Source of the DNA: Vescimonas coprocola
GTDB taxonomy: Bacteria; Bacillota; Clostridia; Oscillospirales; Oscillospiraceae
Direction of reading: 5' to 3'
DNA: 64,000 nt
Assembly: GCF_018408575.1 (NCBI RefSeq)
Contig: NZ_AP023418.1
Location: 434,001 to 498,000 of the forward strand
The position numbers were made by a program, and so were the translations under genes. Shown in pieces: positions 26,420 to 34,532 of this stretch; the stretch's first letter is position 1, and the number at the start of each line of letters is the position of its first letter. The notes beneath the pieces were generated by a model. It did no database searches, was not told where the DNA came from, and worked only from the letters and a program-made list of their open reading frames with translations.

Positions 26420-29400
26420 TTACGCGGTCATTACATTGTCCGTCCACATCTCACACTGGCTCATGACAGTCTGGACAGCATCATCCATACCCTCTGGCGG
26501 ATATTTGTGTTTTTTCAGCAACCTTTTGACCAAGCGGCGCATTCCAGCTCTTGCGCTCTCTTTCTTTTGCCAGTCTATTGTCTGGTTTTTGCGAAGCAAA
26601 TCTGTCAGTTCTTTCGTGATAGCAATAAGCTCGTCATGCTCGTAAAAGTCCTTGATTGCTTGCGGCTTCGTGAGAGCATCATAGAAAGCAAGTTCGTCCG
26701 CTGTCAATCCGAGTTTTTCACCCTCGGCGGCAGCAGCGGCAATGTCTTTCGCCAGCTTGAGTAATTCTTGAATGACTTCCTCGTTGGTCAGCATTCCGTT
26801 CAAATAGCGGTTCATTGCGCTCTGAATGATTTCGGAGAACTTCTCGGATTTGACAATGTTTGTACGACGATAAACAGATACTTGTTCAGCAATCAGCTTT
26901 TTCAGAAGTTCGACTGCCAGATTCTTCTCCTTCATGTTTGCCACTTCTTCAAGGAACTTCGGATCGAACAACGAAAACTCAGTCTGGACATCGGAGAAGA
27001 GGTTGATAACGCCTTCGCTCTTGATGCTGTGCTTCAAAAGCTCGTTAATGCGCTCATTTACTTCCGGAAGCGTAAACTTCTTTCCGGTACCGCCTGAAAC
27101 CAAGCGCACGGTCATTGTTCTTACGGACTCGAAGAAAGCCGCCTCCATGCGAGTTTGCTCGTCTACCAAGCTGCTGCACAGCGAAAGTGCCTGCTTGAGA
27201 AGTAGCGCTTCTTTGATAAACACATTCTGTGTCTTCTCATTGTCGGGAAGATCGTACTCTGCAACACTCTTGCCGAGTATGAAGTTCACGCCGCCGCTGA
27301 TAAGCTTTGCACGGTCGAGGTCGCTTCCGGTCATGAATTTCTCATAACTGAATCCGTGGAACAAATCTCTACAAATAGAGAGCTTTTCAAGGAACTTCGG
27401 ATATGCAGCCTTGCTTACATCTGTATCACCATAGTTCTTCTTGTCTCTGGCAGTATAGTCGTTCATTGCCTGTTTCAGTGCAGCCGCAATACCGACGTAA
27501 TCAACAACCAAACCGCCTTCTTTATCTTTGAAGACACGATTGACGCGGGCGATAGCTTGCATCAGGTTGTGTCCAGCCATTGGCTTATAGACATACATCG
27601 TAGCAAGGGAGGGAACATCAAAGCCGGTCAGCCACATATCCACGACGATAGCGATTTTCAGCGGAGAGTTATTGTCTTTGAATTTCCGCGCCATATCGTC
27701 CTTATGCGCTTTATTGCCGATAATCTCACGCCATTCTTCTGGATCATTATTGCCTTGCGTCATGACCACTGCAATCTTTTCCGTCCACGCCGGGCGTAGC
27801 TCAAGAATGCGCTTATAAATCTTCATTGCTATGGGACGCGAATAAGCAACGATCATCGCCTTGCCGGTCAGGATATTCTCGCGGTAATTCTCGTAATGAT
27901 CAAGAATGTCATTTACCAAGGAGTTGATCGTCTGGTCGGCACCGAGGATTGCTTCCATCTGACCAAGTTCCTTTTTGCTCTTTTCAATGACATACGGATC
28001 GGCGTTGTCAGCCATAATGTCATACTCATTATCGATCAGATGGAGGGTGTTCTCGTCGAGTTTCAGGTGAATAACGCGGCTTTCGTAATAGACGGGTCTT
28101 GTAGCTCCGTCTTCAACTGCCTGTGTCATATCATAGATGTCGATGTAATCACCGAAGACCTCTCGTGTACTGCGGTCTTTTGTGGAGATCGGTGTTCCGG
28201 TGAATCCAATGTAGGTCGCATTAGGAAGCGTGTCTCTTATAATGCGGGCAGTGCCGATAACGGTTTTCGCCTCGACTTCGCCGTTGTCCTTCTGCTTGAC
28301 CACAACCTTCTCATTGAGACCATATTGCCCGCGATGCGCTTCATCAGCCATCACGATAATGTTCCGGCGTTCCGAAAGAGCTTCGTTGCCTTCTTCAAAC
28401 TTCTGCATGGTCGTGAAGATTATGCCGTTTGCCTGTCTGTTTGCAAGCAGTTCTTTCAGATTCTTGCGGCTCTCAGCGTGCTGCGGCGTTTGCCGGAGGA
28501 AGTCCTTGCAGCGGGCGAATTGTCCGTAAAGCTGGTCGTCCAGATCGTTACGGTCGGTAATGACAACGATAGTGGGGCTTTCTAACGCTTCTTGCAGATA
28601 ATGAGCATAGAAGACCATAGACAACGATTTTCCGCTGCCCTGTGTATGCCAGAAGACGCCACCCTTACCGTCCGTCACGGTTGCGTGTTTTGTAGACTCA
28701 ATCGCTTTTTTGACTGCGAAATACTGATGATACCCGGCGAGTATCTTGAAAGTATTCTGTCCATCCACATTAAAGCAGATGAAGTTTTTCACGATGTCAA
28801 TGAAGCGGGTCTTCTCAAACAGTCCTACAAAGAATGTGTCAAATGATGCGTGTTGCGTATTCTCATAGCTGCCGTCTGTTGTTTTCCACTCCATAAATCG
28901 GTCTTCGCCGGACGTGATTGTACCAGCCTTTGAAGTGGTCAAGTCGCTCATGACACATACCGCATTATAAATGAACATAGAGGGAATCTCATACATATAG
29001 TTCCGGAGCTGGCGGTATGCTGCGGAAGCATCGGTTTCTTCGCGGGACGGAGACTTCAACTCCACAATGACGAGTGGGAGACCATTGACAAAGAGAATCA
29101 CATCTGGTCTTTTTTCGGAGTTCTCAATGAAAGTCCATTGATTCGCAACTGTGAACTCGTTACTGGCAGGATTTTTGAAGTCTACAAGGTAAACAAGGGT
29201 AGAGCGTTCTTCACCCTTGTCATAGTATTTTACCGGGACTCCGTTTTGGAGGTAGTCCATAAAGACCATGTTCTTCTGCAAAAGCGTTCCGGTTTCAAAG
29301 TTCTTGAGCTTATAGATTGCCTCCGTCAGAGCATCCATTGGCAAGTTTTTGTTGATTCGCTGCAAAGAGGGCAGCAGGACATCCTCATAAAGCGGAGAGT

Positions 29401-29509
29401 GATAATCGCGCTCCACATCTGGTCCATAGACATAGGTATATCCAAGATCCTCATTGAGAAGCTGCAAGACGGCATTCTCATAATTTGATTCGGTAAAATA
29501 GCCCGACAT
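26420..29509 (-). CDS. hsdR: type I restriction enzyme, R subunit
   Basis: The N-terminal nuclease domain shows Asp136 and Glu150-Leu-Lys152 (PDVILFVNGLPLVIVELKSP), the PD-(D/E)xK pattern. The helicase motor follows with Walker A TQGSGKS (289-295) and ADEAH (388-392). The C-terminal part is helical and binds the methylase core. The length, 1029 residues, is normal. The subunit translocates DNA and cuts when unmethylated targets are recognised through HsdS. AGGGAG precedes the ATG. It stands downstream of the DUF3800 gene in the minus-strand operon. Confidence 0.95.
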   Translation of the reverse strand: MSGYFTESNYENAVLQLLNEDLGYTYVYGPDVERDYHSPLYEDVLLPSLQRINKNLPMDALTEAIYKLKNFETGTLLQKNMVFMDYLQNGVPVKYYDKGEERSTLVYLVDFKNPASNEFTVANQWTFIENSEKRPDVILFVNGLPLVIVELKSPSREETDASAAYRQLRNYMYEIPSMFIYNAVCVMSDLTTSKAGTITSGEDRFMEWKTTDGSYENTQHASFDTFFVGLFEKTRFIDIVKNFICFNVDGQNTFKILAGYHQYFAVKKAIESTKHATVTDGKGGVFWHTQGSGKSLSMVFYAHYLQEALESPTIVVITDRNDLDDQLYGQFARCKDFLRQTPQHAESRKNLKELLANRQANGIIFTTMQKFEEGNEALSERRNIIVMADEAHRGQYGLNEKVVVKQKDNGEVEAKTVIGTARIIRDTLPNATYIGFTGTPISTKDRSTREVFGDYIDIYDMTQAVEDGATRPVYYESRVIHLKLDENTLHLIDNEYDIMADNADPYVIEKSKKELGQMEAILGADQTINSLVNDILDHYENYRENILTGKAMIVAYSRPIAMKIYKRILELRPAWTEKIAVVMTQGNNDPEEWREIIGNKAHKDDMARKFKDNNSPLKIAIVVDMWLTGFDVPSLATMYVYKPMAGHNLMQAIARVNRVFKDKEGGLVVDYVGIAAALKQAMNDYTARDKKNYGDTDVSKAAYPKFLEKLSICRDLFHGFSYEKFMTGSDLDRAKLISGGVNFILGKSVAEYDLPDNEKTQNVFIKEALLLKQALSLCSSLVDEQTRMEAAFFESVRTMTVRLVSGGTGKKFTLPEVNERINELLKHSIKSEGVINLFSDVQTEFSLFDPKFLEEVANMKEKNLAVELLKKLIAEQVSVYRRTNIVKSEKFSEIIQSAMNRYLNGMLTNEEVIQELLKLAKDIAAAAAEGEKLGLTADELAFYDALTKPQAIKDFYEHDELIAITKELTDLLRKNQTIDWQKKESARAGMRRLVKRLLKKHKYPPEGMDDAVQTVMSQCEMWTDNVMTA

Positions 29510-29525
29510 TTGTACTCAACTCCCT

Positions 29526-31028
29526 CTATATAATATCCGCATAGATGCGGTTTTCAGCTTTTGTGAAGATTACCTCAGCAGGAAATAAATCTTCTCCTGT
29601 ATTTGCCATTGAAACCAGCGTCATTGCCCATTCGTTCATCTGTACAGGCAGCCTATAACATAGATTTTCAGGTGATGCCTCAACAGTGACTAATGGGATG
29701 CCGCCCTTTGCAATACCGACAGAAAGAACTACAAAGGCGTTTTTTCCTTTGGTGAGTTCCAGAATGGGTTGTCTGTCTACATCGTGATAAACTTTTGCGC
29801 CGCGTCGATTCCTAAAAAAATCCTTTTCTTGATCTTTCACCGGCTCAACAGGCAGCTTGTTTTTCATCTGCTCAAAATGGGTTTCAAGTCTTTGGCAGAT
29901 GCAGCTATTACAATACTCCGGTTGCATATCAAAGTCTTGTTCGATGTCTTTAGCTGAATTGAAAAGATTCATGAAATCCAGCAGTCCCAAAAAGCTTACA
30001 AGGTCATCTGAATAATTACCGGCATAGACCTTATACCAATCATTGTTGATCTCGAACACGATATGATAAAGCTGCTTGTATAGCTGTAACTGCCCATCGG
30101 TTAGTCTGAACCATTCTTTGCTAAGAAGAGTCTTCGCAATGCGGGGACTGTCCTGCGTCGGTGTCAAGGAATGGTATAGCGATTTCATCAGTTTGCCGAT
30201 AATTCCTACCAGCATATCAGCCATTCTAATTCCAAAGTGGTCTATCGAGTCTGCCTCTTCGCAATTCTTCAAACTGGCTTCTTTCGCGGCAATGAGAGTT
30301 TTGCTTTCGGCTCCTGCTTCACCTTCCTTGTCAAGCAAGACTGAATAATCAAGAATGCCCTTGCTGCTCAGGAAATTTCCAAACCCGACGAACTGCGAAT
30401 GGTAGTCCCAAGCGAGGGACTGCGGAACATCGACGTTATTCAGTACATAAAGGACGGCTTCAAATGCCGTGTTTTCCTGCGCCTTCAATTCGCGGTTTTT
30501 TTTGTTGCGCCTAATCCGGTTCGTCAAGAATGTCATTAACGCAGCTACAAACTCTGCTGGGCTTTTATACAGGCTTTCAATTACCTCTCTGGGTCGGTAT
30601 GTAACTATCGCTTTGACTATTGAGTAGCGTGCAGCGTCCATATCAAAGAAGACGCTATTGCGATAGCCTTTGAAAATCTGGGTGATAACGTATTCGATTT
30701 TGCTTGCACAGAACAGATAGATATAGCTGTTCTCATCAAAGATGGAGAAGAAAGCTCCAAGCAGCTTTACATTTGCTTCGTTGAGAGAGGCAAATCCATG
30801 AACTAACTGCTTCGGCTTTATCGTTCCGCTTTTCAGCTCTCCTTTTTTCTTCCTATCAGCGTATTTTTCTTCAAAAGCATGATAACGCTGTTCAAAAGCT
30901 GTTTCGTGATCGCTGCGCCACCCGATAATAGCTGCCAGAAAACCATCATAATATGTCTCACCAGTAACGGTTGAGAGATTGATGACCCTGCTATGCTCAG
31001 ACTCATCGTAGTAAAAGCAGTATTTCAT
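29526..31028 (-). CDS. DUF3800-like protein in the restriction operon
   Basis: The N-terminus FYYDESEHSR and the later block DHFGIRMADMLVGIIG match the two acidic hallmarks of DUF3800 proteins, predicted to have an RNase H-like fold and often found with phage-defence genes. At 500 residues it is longer than most members and has an added C-terminal domain (from about 385) with a CNSCICQ cysteine pair. GGAGGG precedes the ATG. Its ribosome binding site lies immediately beside inversion site A, so the expression of this gene could depend on the orientation of the hsdS cassette. Confidence 0.65.
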   Translation of the reverse strand: MKYCFYYDESEHSRVINLSTVTGETYYDGFLAAIIGWRSDHETAFEQRYHAFEEKYADRKKKGELKSGTIKPKQLVHGFASLNEANVKLLGAFFSIFDENSYIYLFCASKIEYVITQIFKGYRNSVFFDMDAARYSIVKAIVTYRPREVIESLYKSPAEFVAALMTFLTNRIRRNKKNRELKAQENTAFEAVLYVLNNVDVPQSLAWDYHSQFVGFGNFLSSKGILDYSVLLDKEGEAGAESKTLIAAKEASLKNCEEADSIDHFGIRMADMLVGIIGKLMKSLYHSLTPTQDSPRIAKTLLSKEWFRLTDGQLQLYKQLYHIVFEINNDWYKVYAGNYSDDLVSFLGLLDFMNLFNSAKDIEQDFDMQPEYCNSCICQRLETHFEQMKNKLPVEPVKDQEKDFFRNRRGAKVYHDVDRQPILELTKGKNAFVVLSVGIAKGGIPLVTVEASPENLCYRLPVQMNEWAMTLVSMANTGEDLFPAEVIFTKAENRIYADII

Positions 31029-31044
31029 CTCATCCCTCCTAACG

Positions 31045-31061
31045 TAAACGATAATTTAGAG
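31045..31061 (+). repeat. hsdS inversion site A
   Basis: TAAACGATAATTTAGAG in plus orientation. It encodes the NDNLE of the silent hsdS 3' half and is an exact inverted copy of site B over 17 bp. Confidence 0.85.
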
Positions 31062-31715
31062 CAGCAAGCGCAAGCAATATATCATGAGCGTTTTGAGACT
31101 GTTTCGCCTAATGATTTGCCTTCCGACTGGCGTATTGTAACTCTTGGAGAGGTTGCGACGATCTCAAATAAGAGTTTCAACCCACTGAAAGAGCCTGAGA
31201 TACTGCTTGAGCATTATAGCATTCCAGCTTTTGATGAGGCGAGGTTTCCGGTCTTTGAGCTATCCACATCCATCAAGAGCAATAAATTCATCATTGATGC
31301 CTCGTGCTTCATGATCTCAAAACTCAACCCAACAACGAAGCGTGTTTGGAAGCCGTATTGTCTGACCGGGAATGCAGTATGCTCTACGGAGTTCATCGTC
31401 TATAAAGCAAAGGATCAATCTATTACGGATTTCCTGTACTCAGTCATAGACAGCGGCTCCTTTTCCGACTTTATGTGTAGTCATGTTACTGGCTCAACGG
31501 GCAGTAGACAAAGAACAACACCGTCGGACACGCTCTCTTATGAGTTAATTCTTCCTTCGGAGGACGAGCTGGCAGAGTTTCAGTCTCTCGTTTCACCGAT
31601 GTACGCTCAAATGCGGATTAACGCCATTGAAAACGACAAGCTCAAACGACTTCGGGATAGTCTTTTACCCAAGCTGATGTCCGGCGAGATTGATGTCTCT
31701 TCTGTTCATCTCTAA
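31047..31715 (+). CDS. hsdS: silent inverted hsdS 3' half (second TRD plus conserved C-terminus)
   Basis: Reading from site A, the frame gives NDNLEQQAQAIYHERF, then a target-recognition domain (DWRIVTLGEVATISNKSF...), then the conserved HsdS end LKRLRDSLLPKLMSGEIDVSSVHL. It has no start or ribosome binding site of its own and faces away from all other restriction genes. It is therefore a silent cassette that would be joined in frame to the adjacent 5' half by inversion between sites A and B. Its last bases overlap the end of that opposing 5' half. Confidence 0.88.
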   Translation, partial: NDNLEQQAQAIYHERFETVSPNDLPSDWRIVTLGEVATISNKSFNPLKEPEILLEHYSIPAFDEARFPVFELSTSIKSNKFIIDASCFMISKLNPTTKRVWKPYCLTGNAVCSTEFIVYKAKDQSITDFLYSVIDSGSFSDFMCSHVTGSTGSRQRTTPSDTLSYELILPSEDELAEFQSLVSPMYAQMRINAIENDKLKRLRDSLLPKLMSGEIDVSSVHL

Positions 31716-32266
31716 GCCTCTAAATTATCGTTTATCCTTTCGTTGTTTTCAATTTTGGTATCAAGGCTATCCAGCACAGCAGCAATTCGGTTTTGGTAGC
31801 TGACATCTAAGGGAATGCGTACCTTAACAGCCCTCATCGTTTTTCCTGATACTTCCTTAAAGGTGGTTCCGCTTCCCATCGCTTCGATAGCGTCCTTGTT
31901 GTACTTCAAAAGGTAGTAAACAAATAGCGGATCAGCTTTTTCATTTACGACAATACTCTTGAATCCCTGATTGGTACAAACACTTTGAGAAGCGATTGCG
32001 ACGTAACCAATGGGAGCGCGTGATGTGAAGAGAACAGCATCTTTCGGCATCATTTGTGCAGAACATGACGCAAGTCCCTTTTCGGTTATATTTCTTTCCC
32101 CGCTGGTTATGTATCTTCCTTTGAAAGAAGATAGGTCTTTGGGCGTTATCCACGGAATACTGCCTCCGTAGTAGTCTTCACATTTTGTAGATGGGGTTGC
32201 CCCACCAACTATTTCTCCTAATTTATCAAGAGTACACTCAATCCATTCTGTCATGCGGTACACCAT
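31712..32266 (-). CDS. hsdS: hsdS 5' half (first TRD), truncated at inversion site
   Basis: This 184-residue frame begins MVYRMTEWIECTLDKLGEIVGGATP, a typical HsdS start, contains one complete target-recognition domain (IPWITPKDLSSF...MGSGTTFKEVSGKTM) and the first conserved helix (VLDSLDTKIENNERINDNLE), then stops just past site B. In its present state it encodes half an HsdS, which might dimerise, as known for some half-S subunits, or be inactive. Flipping the segment A-B would extend it into the silent 3' half to make a full HsdS of about 400 residues. The ATG for MTEW is another possible start. Confidence 0.88.
   Translation of the reverse strand: MVYRMTEWIECTLDKLGEIVGGATPSTKCEDYYGGSIPWITPKDLSSFKGRYITSGERNITEKGLASCSAQMMPKDAVLFTSRAPIGYVAIASQSVCTNQGFKSIVVNEKADPLFVYYLLKYNKDAIEAMGSGTTFKEVSGKTMRAVKVRIPLDVSYQNRIAAVLDSLDTKIENNERINDNLEA
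31718..31734 (-). repeat. hsdS inversion site B
   Basis: Reverse complement of TAAACGATAATTTAGAG; lies at the 3' end of the minus-strand hsdS 5' half, where it encodes NDNLE followed by Ala and a stop. Confidence 0.85.
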
Positions 32267-32267
32267 C

Positions 32268-33251
32268 CTATCCGATGTATTTTCTATGTGCCAGCTTCAC
32301 ATTCTGTTGTTTCACCATTGCATAGTGCATGGTGGTGTCGATTTTCTGATGCCCTAAGAGCTGCTGGACTTGCTCTATGGGCATTCCTTTGTCTATGGCA
32401 GTTGTAGCCAGTGTACGCCTGAACTTGTGAGGGTGAACCTTCGGGATATTCAGACGCTTTCCCAGCTCCCGAAGGCGTGTCTCCACTCCGCCAATCATCA
32501 ATCGGTCAAAGGGAGCTTTCAGGGAAACAAACAAAGCTGGGTTTTCATCTGTTCGCCCCTCAAGATAGTTTTGAAGGTGGATCTTCGTCCTTGCATCGAA
32601 GTAGACCAATCGTTCTTTATTGCCCTTGCCGATAACCACGCATTCGCGTTCGTTGAAGTTGATGTCTTCGCGGTTTAGCGTGACCAGTTCTCCAACACGC
32701 ATTCCGGACGAAGCCAGAAGATCAACCATAGCCAAATCACGCGCCGTTGTACAGTTGTCGCGCATCAGCTCCAACGCTTCATCGGTGTAGGTGTCCTTAA
32801 CAACCTTTGCGGTTTTCACCTTATGAATCCGTCGCACCGGACTTTTCACGATGAAGTCCTCATCCTCAAGCCAAGAGAAGAAACTGGACAGGATCCGGCG
32901 GATGTTGTCTATGGTCACTTTACTCGACCTTCGCTGAACCTGATAGTTGGTTAGATAGCGGCGCAAATCATCTGTGGTGACCTGTTGCACAGCCTTTCCG
33001 ACTCCGGCAATCAGAGATTCAATCGTCTTCCGGTAGTAGCTCAGGGTTTTCTCTGAGCAGCCTTCGATCCGTTTTGCCGTGATAAATGCTTCGACTGCAT
33101 CTGTTTCTTCTGCTGGAATTGAGCCACTATCATAGGTGATCGTTGCCCCTTCCAATGTCTCAGCCATTGCATCCCGAAGGTGCATGAGCTGTTCGTTATT
33201 GAGATATGGCAGCATTTTTCGCTGTATCTCCGTGATGAGTTGTTCTGTCAT
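32268..33251 (-). CDS. tyrosine recombinase of the hsdS inversion cassette
   Basis: The 327-residue protein has an N-terminal SAM-like core-binding domain (about 48-135) and a catalytic domain with Arg185 (SSGMRVGEL), His275 and Arg278 (HPHKFRR), His301 (LLGHQ) and nucleophile Tyr310 (TTMHYA). The family is XerC/D-like. Its place between two hsdS loci and among four inverted copies of one short site makes it the likely DNA invertase that shuffles the specificity halves. A good AAAGGAG-like site precedes the ATG. It is separated from the hsdS 5' half by one base. Confidence 0.9.
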   Translation of the reverse strand: MTEQLITEIQRKMLPYLNNEQLMHLRDAMAETLEGATITYDSGSIPAEETDAVEAFITAKRIEGCSEKTLSYYRKTIESLIAGVGKAVQQVTTDDLRRYLTNYQVQRRSSKVTIDNIRRILSSFFSWLEDEDFIVKSPVRRIHKVKTAKVVKDTYTDEALELMRDNCTTARDLAMVDLLASSGMRVGELVTLNREDINFNERECVVIGKGNKERLVYFDARTKIHLQNYLEGRTDENPALFVSLKAPFDRLMIGGVETRLRELGKRLNIPKVHPHKFRRTLATTAIDKGMPIEQVQQLLGHQKIDTTMHYAMVKQQNVKLAHRKYIG

Positions 33252-33305
33252 TGTCGTGTCTCCTTTCGAGGTAAGAGAACGACATTCAGTGGCAGTCCCT
33301 TTTGT

Positions 33306-33330
33306 AAAACTCTCGCCACTGGTGAGAGTT
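33306..33330 (-). terminator. hairpin terminator after hsdS (minus strand)
   Basis: AACTCTC and GAGAGTT form a short stem; on the minus strand the right arm is followed by TTTTACAAAA. It lies between inversion site C and the recombinase gene, so it could limit read-through from the restriction operon into the recombinase gene. Confidence 0.5.
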
Positions 33331-33340
33331 ATTCAGACGG

Positions 33341-33355
33341 TAAACGATAATTTAG
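33341..33355 (+). repeat. hsdS inversion site C
   Basis: TAAACGATAATTTAG in plus orientation just past the stop of the expressed hsdS. It is inverted relative to site D, so C and D flank the expressed second TRD. Confidence 0.85.
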
Positions 33356-33359
33356 CGGC

Positions 33360-34532
33360 TTAGAGCTGGATGTCAGAAACATCAATCTCGCCGGACATGA
33401 GTTTCGGCAATAGCGCGTCACGCACTTCGGCAAGTTTGGTATTCTCGTCTTCGTTTGCCCAGATTTGCTCAAAAAGTGGAGTGACAGTTTCCGTAAAAGA
33501 GTCCATTGTGTTTTTGTCAGGAATGATGATCTCAGTTTTGCGGAAATCAGGAACCGTTAATTGTTGCTGAGTTGTACCAGTTCCGGTTATGTGAAGCTGG
33601 CGTAAATATAAATACAGATATTTCGCGCTAAGCACCTTTGTGTCAGGAATCAGCGTTACCAAACGAACAATCGGAACATAGGGGGTATGTCTCAAGCATA
33701 CATAACCAATCGTACCTCTGGCAGAAACCGTAACACTTTCAACTTTGATCTTCGGATCGTTGGTGTAACCGTACAAGCCGTAGTCATTTATACCATTCGA
33801 GTAAATGGGATATGGACACAAAGGTGTTTTAACCGGAGAAGATTCCTTCGGTTTATCGCCGCCAGCGCCCATTTCAGTAGCATCGCCAAGCGTGCTTATA
33901 GTCCAATTAGGCGGCATTGTCCCGTCAAACGGTGTGAGGTCTACGAACAATGCTTTGAAAAGTGTTGCTGCTTGCTGATGTAAATTATCGTTTAGCTGTT
34001 CGTTTACAATCAACTTCCTATCAATAGATTCAAGTGTGCCTACGATGGCGTTCTGCTCATCAAATGAAACGGGGTAGTTGATCATAATTTCATCTAACAG
34101 GCGGTCACGGTTTAGTTCAGTTTGTCCCGTAGAGCCTTCATCCAACTGCAAGACTTCCCATTGGTGCGCTTTAAGAGCATAACCAAGGAACTTCTGCGTT
34201 ACCTTTCCGTTTGAACGGATAAGGATCATGTGTCCGTCTATTGTAGTTGCGGATGGAACATCTTCAATTTGCGCAATTCTCCCAGCAGTTCCCGCGCCTG
34301 TCGAATTGATCAGAATATCATCAGGTTTGACATATCGTTCAGGAGGGACTTTCTTTTTCAGGGTATCATGCAACCTTGAATCTCCATAGCTTATTCGGAA
34401 ATTCCGATTGCACTTTTGATTGAGAACTCTAATGGTTGTCTCGGATGCTTCTTCTGCATACGAAGGAGCAATTCCTTTGGAAATATACCCAACCAGCTCT
34501 CTTAACGGTACCTCATGCCACTCAGATGTCAT
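33360..34532 (-). CDS. hsdS: type I restriction specificity subunit, expressed copy
   Basis: The 390-residue protein has two target-recognition domains (about 1-160 and 205-350), each followed by a conserved helix; the central one holds NDNL at 181-184, encoded by inversion site D, and the C-terminus is LAEVRDALLPKLMSGEIDVSDIQL, nearly identical to that of the silent cassette. HsdS reads the bipartite target and sets specificity for both cutting and methylation. The ATG (MTSEWHEVPL) overlaps the end of hsdM by 11 bases, indicating translational coupling. Confidence 0.93.
   Translation of the reverse strand: MTSEWHEVPLRELVGYISKGIAPSYAEEASETTIRVLNQKCNRNFRISYGDSRLHDTLKKKVPPERYVKPDDILINSTGAGTAGRIAQIEDVPSATTIDGHMILIRSNGKVTQKFLGYALKAHQWEVLQLDEGSTGQTELNRDRLLDEIMINYPVSFDEQNAIVGTLESIDRKLIVNEQLNDNLHQQAATLFKALFVDLTPFDGTMPPNWTISTLGDATEMGAGGDKPKESSPVKTPLCPYPIYSNGINDYGLYGYTNDPKIKVESVTVSARGTIGYVCLRHTPYVPIVRLVTLIPDTKVLSAKYLYLYLRQLHITGTGTTQQQLTVPDFRKTEIIIPDKNTMDSFTETVTPLFEQIWANEDENTKLAEVRDALLPKLMSGEIDVSDIQL
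33981..33994 (-). repeat. hsdS inversion site D
   Basis: Reverse complement of TAAACGATAATTTA (14 bp core) inside the expressed hsdS, at the joint between its two halves. Confidence 0.85.
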
